Of a stretch of 58,170 bases of DNA, positions 27,431-36,402 are shown one piece after another. The notes below the pieces were generated by a model, which saw only the letters and a list, made by a program, of their open reading frames with translations, was not told the origin of the DNA and did no database searches. The stretch lies in NCBI RefSeq assembly GCF_000413435.1, contig NZ_KE340326.1:451726-509895 (forward strand). The letters are read 5' to 3'. The stretch comes from Campylobacter ureolyticus ACS-301-V-Sch3b. GTDB taxonomy: Bacteria; Campylobacterota; Campylobacteria; Campylobacterales; Campylobacteraceae. The stretch's first letter is position 1. Every line of letters starts with the position of its first letter. A program made the translations under genes and the position numbers.

Positions 27431-27631
27431 TTATAATTGAATTGAAACATAGACAGTTAGTCCATATATTATAGTTAATATTATTCCCATAAATATAAAT
27501 ATTCCTTCATTTTTAGAATTTTCCATTTCTTTATTTAATTTCGATATAGCTATAGTATAAAGAATAAGCATAACTATATTTAATAAAGTAACTGTTGGGT
27601 TTTCCATTATGATGTTATTTATTTTTTCCAT
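27431..27631 (-). CDS. Small two-helix membrane protein
   Basis: 66 residues with two hydrophobic segments (VTLLNIVMLILYTIAI and IFIFMGIILTIIYGLTVYVSI) joined by a short charged loop. The start follows AAAAAGGATT. It lies between the DUF3560 gene and the MazG-like gene on the same strand. Unknown function. Confidence 0.65.
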   Translation of the reverse strand: MEKINNIIMENPTVTLLNIVMLILYTIAISKLNKEMENSKNEGIFIFMGIILTIIYGLTVYVSIQL

Positions 27632-27659
27632 TTTTAATCCTTTTTATTTTTATTTGTTT

Positions 27660-28289
27660 CTAAGCCCATAATTTATTTGCTATTTCTACTTTCTTTCTAA
27701 AATCCTTAACTGCATTATTTGCGTAAGTTACGCTGTAATTATGCTCTTTTGGTATTGAACCATCTTTTAGCCCATTATGTTCCTTTATTGCATTTTCAAG
27801 TTTTAATGTAAAATACTCCAAGCTCTCTGGCATAGATAGATTTATCTCTTTTAGTTTATTTTCCCAGTAATCTATTTTTGTTTGCCTTGCTTCTGCTATA
27901 TCTGAGTGTTTAATTGAATTTTCAAGTCTATTCCAATTTCTTTCTAGTAATTTGCGATGCCTATGTTCGCTGTGGTGTCCTACTTTGATCGGCTCTCCTA
28001 GGCTTAAAAATTCTTTATCTTCTTGTGATTTTTCATACCATTTTTTACTTAGTTTTTCATGTCTTACTTGTGCATTTTGGTGTTTATTTAATCTTCTTTG
28101 TGCATAACTTTCATCTAGTCTTATAATTGAATAATAAAATTTATTATCTTTTTTATAAAGTAAATTATATACTTCACATTCTACACATTTGCCATATTTG
28201 GTGGTTAATTCTATTATTTCTCCTTTGGTATGTTCTGCTTCACATTCTGCTATCCATACATTTGGGCAGTATTTTTTAAATTTGTTCAT
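27660..28289 (-). CDS. DUF3560-domain protein
   Basis: 209 residues. The GHHSEHRH motif at 104-111, followed by LLERNWNRLENSIKH, is the core of DUF3560 as I know it, a family of uncharacterised proteins frequent on plasmids and phages. Four N-terminal cysteines (8, 16, 35, 38) with CVEC may bind zinc. The gene is the first behind promoter repeat R1 and probably heads the partition transcript. Confidence 0.75.
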   Translation of the reverse strand: MNKFKKYCPNVWIAECEAEHTKGEIIELTTKYGKCVECEVYNLLYKKDNKFYYSIIRLDESYAQRRLNKHQNAQVRHEKLSKKWYEKSQEDKEFLSLGEPIKVGHHSEHRHRKLLERNWNRLENSIKHSDIAEARQTKIDYWENKLKEINLSMPESLEYFTLKLENAIKEHNGLKDGSIPKEHNYSVTYANNAVKDFRKKVEIANKLWA

Positions 28290-28345
28290 TTCAACACCTT
28301 TTGCTTTTTTATTTTTGGATGTTTAACATCCTTTTTATAATTCAA

Positions 28346-28351
28346 ATTATA
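28346..28351 (-). promoter_or_regulatory. Minus-strand -10 box (GGTATAAT) at the end of R1
   Basis: TATAAT on the minus strand, 11 bp past the end of repeat R1 and about 57 bp before the DUF3560 start. The 5' leader then holds GGATGTTAAACATCC, a 7-bp-arm hairpin. R3 and R4 have the same box at the same distance. Confidence 0.7.
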
Positions 28352-28362
28352 CCATTTTATAA

Positions 28363-28645
28363 CTTAAAAAATAATAAATATTAAAATAAAACAAAATTAA
28401 AATAACTAAATAAAATAAAAAATACAAATATAAAAATAATAAAAAAACATAAAAATAACAATAATATTTAAGCTTATTTTAAGCTAAAATCTGCTTTCTC
28501 TCCCTTTTTTAAAGAAAATACAAAAGCCCTATGGGTAACGGCACATTTTGTAATTTTTTGACATTTTGCAAATAACTACAAACCACGACAAAAAGGGGAA
28601 AAACAAAGGATAGTAAAATCTTAGTTAAAGCTTAAAGTTCAAAAA
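28363..28645 (-). repeat. Repeat R1 (promoter cassette repeat, copy 1)
   Basis: About 283 bp, the main content of the gene-free stretch 28290-28683. Shared blocks in plus-strand order: an A-rich tract starting CTTAAAAAATAATAAATATT; AACAATAATATTTAAGC; CTCCC with TTTTAAAGAAA; the fully conserved core ACATTTTGTAATTTTTTGA (28543-28561); ACAAAAAGGGGAAAAACA; and CTTAAAGTTCAAAAA. It lies between the ssb-operon terminator and the promoter of the partition operon. It is closest to R4. Confidence 0.88.
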
Positions 28646-28646
28646 T

Positions 28647-28675
28647 GGGCTAAAATTAAAATTAAATTTTAGCCC
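28647..28675 (-). terminator. Terminator of the conjugation/ssb operon
   Basis: 10-bp perfect arms (GGGCTAAAAT / ATTTTAGCCC) with a 9-nt loop, 8 bp past the last gene of the operon. On the minus strand it is followed by ATTTTTG. Confidence 0.8.
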
Positions 28676-28683
28676 CATATTGA

Positions 28684-28932
28684 TTACTCTTTTTTTGATA
28701 ATAAAAAATGTATTTTTATGATTAGATATAAAATTAGATTAAAAGCTATATAGCATATTATTGCCATAGCTATAAAGAAAAAATCAGCATTTAGCAAAGT
28801 TTCTACTCTATTTGGCTTATTAAAAAAATAAAGTATAAAATTTACCCCAAAACCTAATAAGTTTACTACAAAAAATACCCACATAAATACTTTAAGTGGG
28901 CTGTTAAATAGCTTAATTTCTCTTTTTTTCAT
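28684..28932 (-). CDS. Small two-helix membrane protein
   Basis: 82 residues with two membrane helices (VFMWVFFVVNLLGFGVNFIL and FIAMAIICYIAFNLILYLI) and charged ends. It overlaps the ssb 3' end by 20 bp and is the last gene before the terminator. Unknown function. Confidence 0.6.
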   Translation of the reverse strand: MKKREIKLFNSPLKVFMWVFFVVNLLGFGVNFILYFFNKPNRVETLLNADFFFIAMAIICYIAFNLILYLIIKIHFLLSKKE

Positions 28933-29545
28933 TGTCTGTTTGACCTATGTTTTGATGTTGTGATTGGATGTTGTTGAAGTTTGATGTGTTGCCATTTGTT
29001 TGGCTGTTTTGTACTTGTGTTTGATTATTCCAATTTCCTTGCCCTTGCATTTTATTGCTATTTTGTTGATTATTTTTTGTTGTATTGTGTTGTTTGTTAT
29101 TTTTGTTTTGGTTTTGATAAGCTTGGGTGTAGTTATTTGATTGCTCTAAAAAAACATCTTCATACATCTTCTCAATATTACCATCTGAATAATTATTAAA
29201 ATTTGTTTCTTTTTCTTCTTGGTTCTTTGATCCTAGAAGTGTGAATTCTTCTATTTTTATATTTACGCTTGTTCTAGGCTCTCCTTGATTGTTTTCATAA
29301 TCATTTGTTTGAATTTCGCCACGAACGAGTAACTTATCTCCTTTTTTTGTATATTGTGCCAATATTTCGCCTTGTTTGTTGAAAGCAACTAATTTAAGCC
29401 ACTGAGTTCTTGTTACTTGAGTATTGCTATCTTTTGGTGTATATTTTTTAGTTATTGCTATACTATTTTTTGCCACTATTCCATATTGGCTTTGTAGTAT
29501 CTCCCAATCACTTCCTAAATTTCCACATAAAATTGCATTGTTCAT
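28913..29545 (-). CDS. ssb: Single-stranded DNA-binding protein
   Basis: 210 residues. The N-terminal OB-fold domain (about 1-105) has MNNAILCGNLGSDWE and RTQWLKLVAFNKQGEI, with LLVRGEIQTNDYEN. A long Asn/Gln-rich low-complexity tail follows. It ends NEKKRN and lacks the acidic DDxPF tip used by chromosomal SSB to recruit partners. A plasmid SSB would coat entering single strands during conjugation. The start has an excellent AAAGGAGAAA site. Confidence 0.88.
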   Translation of the reverse strand: MNNAILCGNLGSDWEILQSQYGIVAKNSIAITKKYTPKDSNTQVTRTQWLKLVAFNKQGEILAQYTKKGDKLLVRGEIQTNDYENNQGEPRTSVNIKIEEFTLLGSKNQEEKETNFNNYSDGNIEKMYEDVFLEQSNNYTQAYQNQNKNNKQHNTTKNNQQNSNKMQGQGNWNNQTQVQNSQTNGNTSNFNNIQSQHQNIGQTDNEKKRN

Positions 29546-29555
29546 TGTTTCTCCT

Positions 29556-30566
29556 TTAAATTTGGTTTTTTAAAACGATTCTTGGTTTTATATTGTTTGC
29601 TTTTTGAACTATAATTCTTGTAAATAGTTCTTTTCCATTTAAAATTGCTGATTTTGTATTGTTTTTTGTATAGTCCCATTTTACTAGCTCAGGATATTTT
29701 TCTTTAATTTCAAAATCACACCCTAGTATGTTAAATTGGGCTGGATTATGTTTTATAAAAAGTGTTAGTGGAATGCCCATTACTCCGTCATAATCAACTG
29801 GAATATTTTTTAAATTTGTTACTTCAATTATTTTATAATTATCATATTCTGGGTACTTACACTCATTTCCTTTATATTTTTTAGTTAGCCTTATACCTTC
29901 AAAATTTTTCATACTTTTTAAATTTGTAAACCATGATACATTTGAAAATCTTTTTTTACTTCCATCAGGTCGTGTAAATATATTTACTTGATTATTTCCT
30001 AGCCAAATTTTACCTTTTTTATAAAGTTCAAAAATCTTTTTATATGTTATTGAGTATGTTGCTCCAACTATTAAAAATTTCTTATTTTTTTCTTGTACAA
30101 TGTCTATTAAATCTCTAAAAAGGGAAAAAGGCGGATTTGTAACAATTACATCTGCATTTGCTATTATTTCTTTTACTTCTTGGCTTCTAAAATCACCACT
30201 ACCTTCAAGTATTGTCTCTTCTATGCTGTCAGCTGTTATTTCTATCTTCGTTCCTTTTGCCTTTGGATCGTTTATATTAAATGTGGTTGTGATTAATTTT
30301 TTCAATTTTAAAGTTTTAAAATTTAGAGCAAAATATCTGTAAAAATTGCTTTTCTTTCCATCATTGCAGGGACATACCATAATTTTATTTTTAAAGTGAA
30401 TTTTATAGTCTTCAAGTTCTTCTCTTATTTCATCAAAGCTTGTATAAAATTCATCATCAACTTCGTATTTTGCTCTCATGAGATAGATATTTGGCTTTTT
30501 TTCTTTGTCATCCATCCAGCTTTGCTTTTCGTTGTTATTGCTTTGAATATTGAAAATTTGACTCAT
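29556..30566 (-). CDS. Adenine-specific DNA methyltransferase, EcoRI family
   Basis: 336 residues from the ATG preceded by AAGGGAAGAA; an ATG 15 codons upstream has no such site. The catalytic NPPF motif is at residues 144-147 (VIVTNPPFSLF). The following GATYSITYKKIF and KIWLGNNQVNIF match the EcoRI methylase family in memory. It should methylate adenine in a short palindrome, GAATTC if specificity is kept. No restriction enzyme gene is adjacent, so it looks like an orphan that protects plasmid DNA. Confidence 0.85.
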   Translation of the reverse strand: MSQIFNIQSNNNEKQSWMDDKEKKPNIYLMRAKYEVDDEFYTSFDEIREELEDYKIHFKNKIMVCPCNDGKKSNFYRYFALNFKTLKLKKLITTTFNINDPKAKGTKIEITADSIEETILEGSGDFRSQEVKEIIANADVIVTNPPFSLFRDLIDIVQEKNKKFLIVGATYSITYKKIFELYKKGKIWLGNNQVNIFTRPDGSKKRFSNVSWFTNLKSMKNFEGIRLTKKYKGNECKYPEYDNYKIIEVTNLKNIPVDYDGVMGIPLTLFIKHNPAQFNILGCDFEIKEKYPELVKWDYTKNNTKSAILNGKELFTRIIVQKANNIKPRIVLKNQI

Positions 30567-30591
30567 TTCTTCCCTTTTTTCATTCAATGCT

Positions 30592-30852
30592 TTATAATTC
30601 CCACTCTTCATATTTGCGTTCTTCTATGCAGTCTAATTTTTCTATTAGCTTTTCAGCATTTTCTATTTCATTTTTTATTTTCTTTAATTGAAATGATAAG
30701 TGGTTTTTTATTTCTGGTATAAATTTTTCTAAATTTTCTTCGTGAATACTATTTTTTAAATTTAATATTTTTTCTTGCATTATAGGTATAGACATGTTTA
30801 TAAAATAGTCATTGGCTTCAGAGACTCTATAAAAATCTTTAAACACCCCCAT
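30592..30852 (-). CDS. Unknown small coiled-coil protein
   Basis: 86 residues, strongly helical. The second half is a predicted coiled coil (LKKIKNEIENAEKLIEKL) ending in an acidic EEWEL. It overlaps the longest possible methyltransferase frame and abuts the next upstream gene by 1 bp. No family recognised. Confidence 0.6.
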   Translation of the reverse strand: MGVFKDFYRVSEANDYFINMSIPIMQEKILNLKNSIHEENLEKFIPEIKNHLSFQLKKIKNEIENAEKLIEKLDCIEERKYEEWEL

Positions 30853-30853
30853 T

Positions 30854-31210
30854 TTATTTCCTTTCTTGTTTTTTTTCGTACAAATATTTTTCTATTAAAT
30901 TTTCTAGTTTTTCATATTTTTCATAAGTAAGCTCGGTTAAATCAGCGAGAAAAAATATTCTTTCTTTTAATTCCAATTCATACTCTACATGATATTTCAT
31001 TGTCTCTATAAGTGCTTCAACTACATTATTGTGTTCTTTTGTTACTATGTTGTTTATTATATTAGGAATATTTTCAAAATTATTTCTAAAAATTTCAGTA
31101 AGCATTTTTTCAAAATTATTATGTATTTTTTTTAATTTTTTATCATAAAACTCTTTGTCATCTTCCACGCTTCTAAAATTAAAAATTTCTTTTGGTGTTC
31201 TATGTTTCAT
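30854..31210 (-). CDS. Unknown helical protein
   Basis: 118 residues, charged and helical (KLKKIHNNFEKMLTEIF, then LTELTYEKYEKLENLIEKYL). No motif recognised. It is the middle of three similarly sized helical proteins lying between the topoisomerase and methyltransferase genes in one operon. Confidence 0.6.
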   Translation of the reverse strand: MKHRTPKEIFNFRSVEDDKEFYDKKLKKIHNNFEKMLTEIFRNNFENIPNIINNIVTKEHNNVVEALIETMKYHVEYELELKERIFFLADLTELTYEKYEKLENLIEKYLYEKKQERK

Positions 31211-31219
31211 ATTATTTCT

Positions 31220-31528
31220 TTATTTCATCAATGTTCTTTGTGCTATTATTTCTATATAAAACAATAATTCTTTTTTTTCATCACTTAAATAGTTTTTTAC
31301 ATTGTCAGATAGTTTTTCTACACCCCCTTTTTCTAAGTTTTTTAATCTGTCCAATGTTTTTTCTAACTCGCTTAATTTATTTTTAATTTCTTCTTTTAGA
31401 TTTATAATGTCAAATAGATATTTTGGACTGTAAGGTGTTAAAAATTTTTCATCTTTTAACTTTTCATAGTCTTGAACGCAATATATATCTTTCATTGTAT
31501 AATTTTTTGTTTCTTTGGTATTAGACAT
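31220..31528 (-). CDS. Unknown helical protein
   Basis: 102 residues. The middle forms a probable coiled coil (LKEEIKNKLSELEKTLDRL). It lies 9 bp downstream of the topoisomerase gene. No family recognised. Confidence 0.6.
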   Translation of the reverse strand: MSNTKETKNYTMKDIYCVQDYEKLKDEKFLTPYSPKYLFDIINLKEEIKNKLSELEKTLDRLKNLEKGGVEKLSDNVKNYLSDEKKELLFYIEIIAQRTLMK

Positions 31529-31537
31529 TTTATTTCC

Positions 31538-33490
31538 TTATTTTTTCTTTATGTATTTATCTATAAATTTAGAACACACTTTGACATTTTTTTCTATATC
31601 TTTTGGAAGCTCTACATTGTTACTTTGTGCCAACTTTTTTGCTAATGCGATTTGCTTTTCACTTGGTGGTCTGATATCTTTATCTTTATTCTTTTCTATA
31701 AATTCCGAGCAAATTTTCCAGCTTTTTTCAATATCTTTTGGCAGTTCTATATTTAAATTTTTTGATAAATTTCTAGCCCATTCAAGCTGTTTTTCGCTTG
31801 GTGGTTTAGTCTCTCCGCTATTTATCTTTTTAAAACTCATTTTTTCGTGTAGTGGCTTTATAAAATCTAAATAATTTACTTTACCACTGCTTATTTCATC
31901 TAGCACACTTTCCATCTGTTTTGTGAATTCACTTTGCGTGATCCATTCATCATCATTTTTTATTGTTTCAATGAAATTCATACCTTTATTTGTGGCTACA
32001 ATATTGTTATTTTTACCTTTTGTTTGTATTTCTATAAAATCTCTTTTTAGTAAAATCGGTAAAAATGAAGCGTATGTACTTGGTCTTCCGATACCTTCTT
32101 TTTCTAAAAGGGAGATAAAATTGCTTTCTTTATAGTGTTGTGGAGCTTGTTTTTTAACTTCTTGCAATTCAAATCCTATTATTTGCAACTCGTCGTTTTG
32201 TTGTAAATTTAGCGTTATTTCTAATAAGTCTTTGTCTTTATCTTCATTATCTTCATCTTCTTGCTTTAAAGCCCCTTTAAAACCTTTATAAACGCATTTA
32301 CTTGTTTTGGTTTTAAAGCTAAGAGTTTTAATATCTATGTCGTATGTAGTATTTTCATTGATAGCATTTTTGGCTTGACTTAGAATTGAATTTAAAAAGA
32401 TTAACTCATATAATGCTTTTTCATCATCTGATAAATTTTCATTTTTTGCTATTTCATCAATTTTACTATATTCATGCACATGCGATATTCTTATAGCTTC
32501 GTGAGCTTCGGCTTGGCTTTGAGCTCCTGCTTTATATTCTCTTTTTTGATACCACTCATTTTCTTTGAATTTTGACTCTACTTCGTTTATAAATTCGTTT
32601 GATAATGCATTACTATCTGTTCTATGATATGTTATTAATCCTTTTTCAAATAACTTCTGAGCTAGGCTCATTGTTTTATCACTTGAAAATCCTAGCTTTT
32701 TATTTGCACTTTCTTGTAATTGACTTGTTCTTAGTGGTGCTGATGGTTTAATTTCGCTTTGTTTTGTCTCTATTTGATAAACTTTTGCTAATGATCCATT
32801 TAAATCTTTTATTTTTGCTTCTGCTTCATCTTTTTGTGTAAAAATATTGTCATTAATTGCACTAAATTCTACGCCATCTTTTGTCTTTAAATTTGCTTTT
32901 AATTTGTAGCTTACTTGTTTTGAGGCTGGATTTTCTAAAAATTCCTTTATTTCTAACTCTCTTTTTACGATCAAGGCAAGTGCTGGAGTTTGAACTCTTC
33001 CTACGCTTAAATTTTTATCATTTAATTTATTGATATAAGTTGGCGACATTATAAAGCCCACCAACTTATCGCCAACTGCTCTTGCTTTGAAGCTATCAAA
33101 TTCTTTTAAATTTGAGTTTGCAAATGGTACAGCTTTTTCAAGCCCTTTTTTAATTCCACTTTCTGTTATTTCGTGGAATTCTGCCCTTTTTACACTATTT
33201 GCTATATTTTTGATTGTGTCATACACCATGTAACCGATTCCATAGCCCTCTCGGTCAGGGTCTGTTGCTACAATTACATCTTTACCTTTGCAATCATTAA
33301 ATATTGCATTAATTTTTCCTTTTTTTGCTTCTTTAAATTCAAATATCGGTTCATAATTTTCATAATCTTTTACAATTTCTTTACTTAATTCTTTAAAATG
33401 TCCTTGTGTTGCATAAACTTTTGCACCTGTAATTTTTGCGATTTTATCGCATTTGTTTGGGCTTTCAATTATGATTATTGTATTTGTCAT
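31538..33490 (-). CDS. Type IA DNA topoisomerase, plasmid-encoded
   Basis: 650 residues. TOPRIM domain with N-terminal ESPNKCDKI and VIVATDPDREGYG; active-site Tyr288 in GLITYHRTDS; GIGRPSTYAS further on. Instead of zinc fingers the C-terminus carries two tandem 43-residue modules, each starting PPSEKQ and containing LPKDIEK. Plasmid type IA topoisomerases of the TraE kind decatenate or relax transfer and replication intermediates. It is in the conjugation operon. Confidence 0.92.
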   Translation of the reverse strand: MTNTIIIIESPNKCDKIAKITGAKVYATQGHFKELSKEIVKDYENYEPIFEFKEAKKGKINAIFNDCKGKDVIVATDPDREGYGIGYMVYDTIKNIANSVKRAEFHEITESGIKKGLEKAVPFANSNLKEFDSFKARAVGDKLVGFIMSPTYINKLNDKNLSVGRVQTPALALIVKRELEIKEFLENPASKQVSYKLKANLKTKDGVEFSAINDNIFTQKDEAEAKIKDLNGSLAKVYQIETKQSEIKPSAPLRTSQLQESANKKLGFSSDKTMSLAQKLFEKGLITYHRTDSNALSNEFINEVESKFKENEWYQKREYKAGAQSQAEAHEAIRISHVHEYSKIDEIAKNENLSDDEKALYELIFLNSILSQAKNAINENTTYDIDIKTLSFKTKTSKCVYKGFKGALKQEDEDNEDKDKDLLEITLNLQQNDELQIIGFELQEVKKQAPQHYKESNFISLLEKEGIGRPSTYASFLPILLKRDFIEIQTKGKNNNIVATNKGMNFIETIKNDDEWITQSEFTKQMESVLDEISSGKVNYLDFIKPLHEKMSFKKINSGETKPPSEKQLEWARNLSKNLNIELPKDIEKSWKICSEFIEKNKDKDIRPPSEKQIALAKKLAQSNNVELPKDIEKNVKVCSKFIDKYIKKK

Positions 33491-33492
33491 TT

Positions 33493-33780
33493 TTAATCCT
33501 TTATATCTATATTTTTTAAAATTTCTAAATCTTTATTAAATATTTTTCTTAGCAATTCTTCACATTTTATATTTTCAATACAAAGATCATAGAAAAATTT
33601 AATTTCATGTTTAAAGTGTTTACTATGTTTTATATTTCTTTTATGGTGCGATATATAAATTTTAAATCTTTTAATGCAATATAGTGCTATATCGCCAAGA
33701 ATTTCTCTTTGTCTTTCTATATCTTTGAACTTTGAAGCTTCTAAAATTTCAAAAATCCATCTATCTCCATTATTTTTCAT
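33493..33780 (-). CDS. Unknown small basic protein
   Basis: 95 residues from the ATG preceded by AAAAGGA; an ATG six codons upstream overlaps the virB6 stop (ATGA). Basic and helical, with HHKRNIKHSKHFKHE. It lies between virB6 and the topoisomerase gene. No family recognised. Confidence 0.6.
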   Translation of the reverse strand: MKNNGDRWIFEILEASKFKDIERQREILGDIALYCIKRFKIYISHHKRNIKHSKHFKHEIKFFYDLCIENIKCEELLRKIFNKDLEILKNIDIKD

Positions 33781-33794
33781 TTTGCTGTTCCTTT

Positions 33795-34991
33795 TCATGG
33801 TACTGCATACCCACCTCTAAATTTTTTATATGTATCATAAATCTTGCCAACTCCTTTTCCCATGTCTTTCATTGCATTTGCTGTTGCTCCTGCACTAATA
33901 CTTGCAATTCTAGCCCCAGCTGAACCACCAGTTGCTCTTCCTAATCCACTCATAGCTCCACCTAAGAAACTTTTACCCATTGATTTTGCAGTAAGTCCAC
34001 CAAGGAATGTTTTTCCAGCTATAGCTCCTGTCATTAATGCTCCACCTACTCCACCTGCTCCACTTTCCATTTGTGTTCCTAAAACTGCATTTATCCAATT
34101 TGGAATTTTCTTTATAATGTAATATGCTGTAATGCAAGTAATTGTTCCAGTTAATAAATATTCGAATTGTTTTACGAATAAATCGCCTATATTGTTTTCA
34201 TAATTTGCAAGTTTCATAATTGGATTAATTGCTAAATTTAAAGCTATAAATGATAATGGTGCAATAAGAGCATATGATAAATAAAGCTTATACCAACTCC
34301 ATAAATATGGTAAAAATCCCCTATAAATTAAAAAAGGGATAATGATAGGCATTGTGCTTAAAATCAAATATGCCATAAATGTTGATATGAGTATAACTGC
34401 TGTAATTCCTACTAGTAAAATAAAAAATATTATGTAAAATATCCAAAATGGTATCATTGCAAAAATAGTAAATATTCTTGATGTTAGGGCATCTATAGGA
34501 TTTTTAATTGTAAAACCAAGGAAATTTACACCACTTGAGAATTCATTTTTTCCATACTCCCACATCATCTTTCTTATATTTTCGACTTGATTTAGAGCAT
34601 CTGTTATCATTGCCCCAAAATCTTGACCTTGAAACATTGATCCAACTATACCTTTAACCATATTTACTGGAATATTTAACACATACAAAGCACCTTCATA
34701 TGCACCATATGAGCTAAGTGTTGCAAAAATAAAGCATAATATAATTATGTATTTTATGGCTTTAAAAAGTTCTTGATTTGTTGGGTATCCATTTTTTAAT
34801 TTATCAAGTAGCCAAAACATTACAATTATTGAAATTACTGTAAGCGATGCTGATGAATAAACTAAATCGTGAGCTCCATTATAAAATTTTTCAAATAAAC
34901 TAAACACATTATCTTGCATTACCCCTTGAATTTTGTCTAGCCAATTACTATCTTGTAAAAGCTCTTTTGCTACTTGTTTTTCATTTGCCAT
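33795..34991 (-). CDS. virB6: Type IV secretion inner-membrane channel protein, VirB6/TrbL family
   Basis: 398 residues with about six membrane helices between residues 45 and 305. A Gly/Ala-rich C-terminal tail (GAGGVGGALMTGAIAG, then SGLGRATGGSAG) follows, the arrangement of TrbL/VirB6 proteins. It forms the polytopic inner-membrane part of the conjugation channel. It is displaced from the main virB cluster by the ArdC gene and small genes. Confidence 0.88.
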   Translation of the reverse strand: MANEKQVAKELLQDSNWLDKIQGVMQDNVFSLFEKFYNGAHDLVYSSASLTVISIIVMFWLLDKLKNGYPTNQELFKAIKYIIILCFIFATLSSYGAYEGALYVLNIPVNMVKGIVGSMFQGQDFGAMITDALNQVENIRKMMWEYGKNEFSSGVNFLGFTIKNPIDALTSRIFTIFAMIPFWIFYIIFFILLVGITAVILISTFMAYLILSTMPIIIPFLIYRGFLPYLWSWYKLYLSYALIAPLSFIALNLAINPIMKLANYENNIGDLFVKQFEYLLTGTITCITAYYIIKKIPNWINAVLGTQMESGAGGVGGALMTGAIAGKTFLGGLTAKSMGKSFLGGAMSGLGRATGGSAGARIASISAGATANAMKDMGKGVGKIYDTYKKFRGGYAVP

Positions 34992-34993
34992 TT

Positions 34994-35236
34994 CTATATC
35001 CTGCCTATAATTTTTGTTTTTACTCTTTTTAAGGCTTTACCATTTCCCAATGGTATAATTTCTGTTGCTTCTTGTATTCTTTCGTTCTTTGAATTTGTAA
35101 ATTCTTTTATATCTATATTATATTTTTCATTGCTATTTATTATTTCTGTATCTTCACTATTTTTGCTATTTATTTTTGTTTTATTATTTATTTTATTATC
35201 TGATAAGCCTAAAAAATTTAAAAATTCAAATAACAT
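34994..35236 (-). CDS. Unknown small protein
   Basis: 80 residues. The N-terminus MLFEFLNFLGLSD is followed by a polar Asn/Lys-rich stretch, then EIIPLGNGKALKRVKTKIIGRI. Ends 2 bp before virB6. No family recognised. Confidence 0.55.
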   Translation of the reverse strand: MLFEFLNFLGLSDNKINNKTKINSKNSEDTEIINSNEKYNIDIKEFTNSKNERIQEATEIIPLGNGKALKRVKTKIIGRI

Positions 35237-35290
35237 TTTTTATCCTTATAATTTGGGGCTTTCGCCCCATCTATCCTAAGTTTCATAAAT

Positions 35291-36166
35291 TTACCTTTCC
35301 ATGCCCCTGTCTTTGGTTTGCTTTTTAGCTTTGTCTTGTTCTTTGCTCATATCAAGCTTTTGTGCTGGATTGTAATAATCAACTCCTTTAATTTGTGCAA
35401 TGCTTAAATTATCTAGTTGTTTTGCTAAATTTCCACCAATTCCAAGAGTTTTTCCGTAATTTACTTCTATTTCAAAAGGTTGACTTTTTGCTTTTTCCCG
35501 GTAGTTCTGTATTGCAGTTAGGTCTCGTTCTTTTATTTTACTTTCATCAAGCCCATTAAACTGACTTACATGGTAAAGTGTCTTAGTTTCAAGTCTTGGC
35601 TTGATTGGAATTTTTTCTTTTACTGTATAAGTGATTGGTTTTCCGTCTTTATCAAGCCTATCGTTTCCATCCTTGTCTTTGGCAACTGCTTTAACTTCAT
35701 TGCCGTTTTGATCAAGTTTTGGTCTTATTTCATGAGTTGCGATATATAACATTTTTACACCATCAACTCTTGCATCTTTACCACTTTTTGTTTTTAGAAC
35801 TTCACCAGTTTTTTCGTCGTGTTTAAGCTTTAAAACTCCACCCATCGCATTACCTTGCTCCATTGTTACAAATTGAGCTTTATCATAACCTTTGATTGCC
35901 ATTTCAGCTCTTAGCATCATGCTGGTTTCTCTTGAGTATGTTTTTCCAGTTGAGGCGTTATATGGCATTGTATTATCTACTTGTTCTTTGGTCATATCCT
36001 TTTGCCAGTCTGCCTTTGCTGTTTTATGTGCTTCAAAAAGCTTGTATTTGACATGTTTATCAAAACTCTCTTTTTTCTCCACATTACTCATTTCATTCCA
36101 GCTTTTTCTTACTTCTGCTTTTTGTTCTTGCTTTATTTCTGCATTAACTTCTTTTTTTCTTGGCAT
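35291..36166 (-). CDS. ArdC-like antirestriction protein (N-terminal ssDNA-binding domain)
   Basis: 291 residues. The ArdC N-terminal domain pattern is visible: PYNASTGKTYSRETSMML, then GYDKAQFVTMEQGNAMGG, KLKHDEKTGE and KTLYHVSQFNGL. The zincin-like metallopeptidase half of full ArdC is missing, with no HExxH seen. ArdC proteins bind single strands and shield incoming DNA from restriction. The tail KDRGMER is basic, see the findings. It is in the conjugation operon. Confidence 0.75.
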   Translation of the reverse strand: MPRKKEVNAEIKQEQKAEVRKSWNEMSNVEKKESFDKHVKYKLFEAHKTAKADWQKDMTKEQVDNTMPYNASTGKTYSRETSMMLRAEMAIKGYDKAQFVTMEQGNAMGGVLKLKHDEKTGEVLKTKSGKDARVDGVKMLYIATHEIRPKLDQNGNEVKAVAKDKDGNDRLDKDGKPITYTVKEKIPIKPRLETKTLYHVSQFNGLDESKIKERDLTAIQNYREKAKSQPFEIEVNYGKTLGIGGNLAKQLDNLSIAQIKGVDYYNPAQKLDMSKEQDKAKKQTKDRGMER

Positions 36167-36207
36167 TTTGTATTCCTTATATCTGTTGTTTACTCATAAC
36201 TTTTGGG

Positions 36208-36402
36208 CTATGAGTCTGTGTTGGGTTCGTTTTCATCAAAATCTTCTAAGCTTTGATTGGATTTATTTAAATAATCCCACTCCTTGCTTTCTTCATCGCT
36301 GATTTCAAACTCACCATCTTCGCTTGTTTCAAATTGTTCGGCAAGATGTTTTTCATATTCTTTATATGCTTTATCTTGTGCTAATTTTTCTGCATAAGTC
36401 AT
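36208..36402 (-). CDS. Small acidic protein
   Basis: 64 residues, very acidic in the middle (EQFETSEDGEFEISDEESKE). The start follows AAGGAGTAAAAA, a strong site. It precedes the ArdC-like gene by 41 bp and is the first gene after the virD4 spacer. Unknown function. Confidence 0.6.
   Translation of the reverse strand: MTYAEKLAQDKAYKEYEKHLAEQFETSEDGEFEISDEESKEWDYLNKSNQSLEDFDENEPNTDS

Noticed and set aside
30567..30611. Upstream ATG as methyltransferase start
   Set aside because: It overlaps the preceding gene and lacks a ribosome site, while the ATG at 30566 has AAGGGAAGAA.
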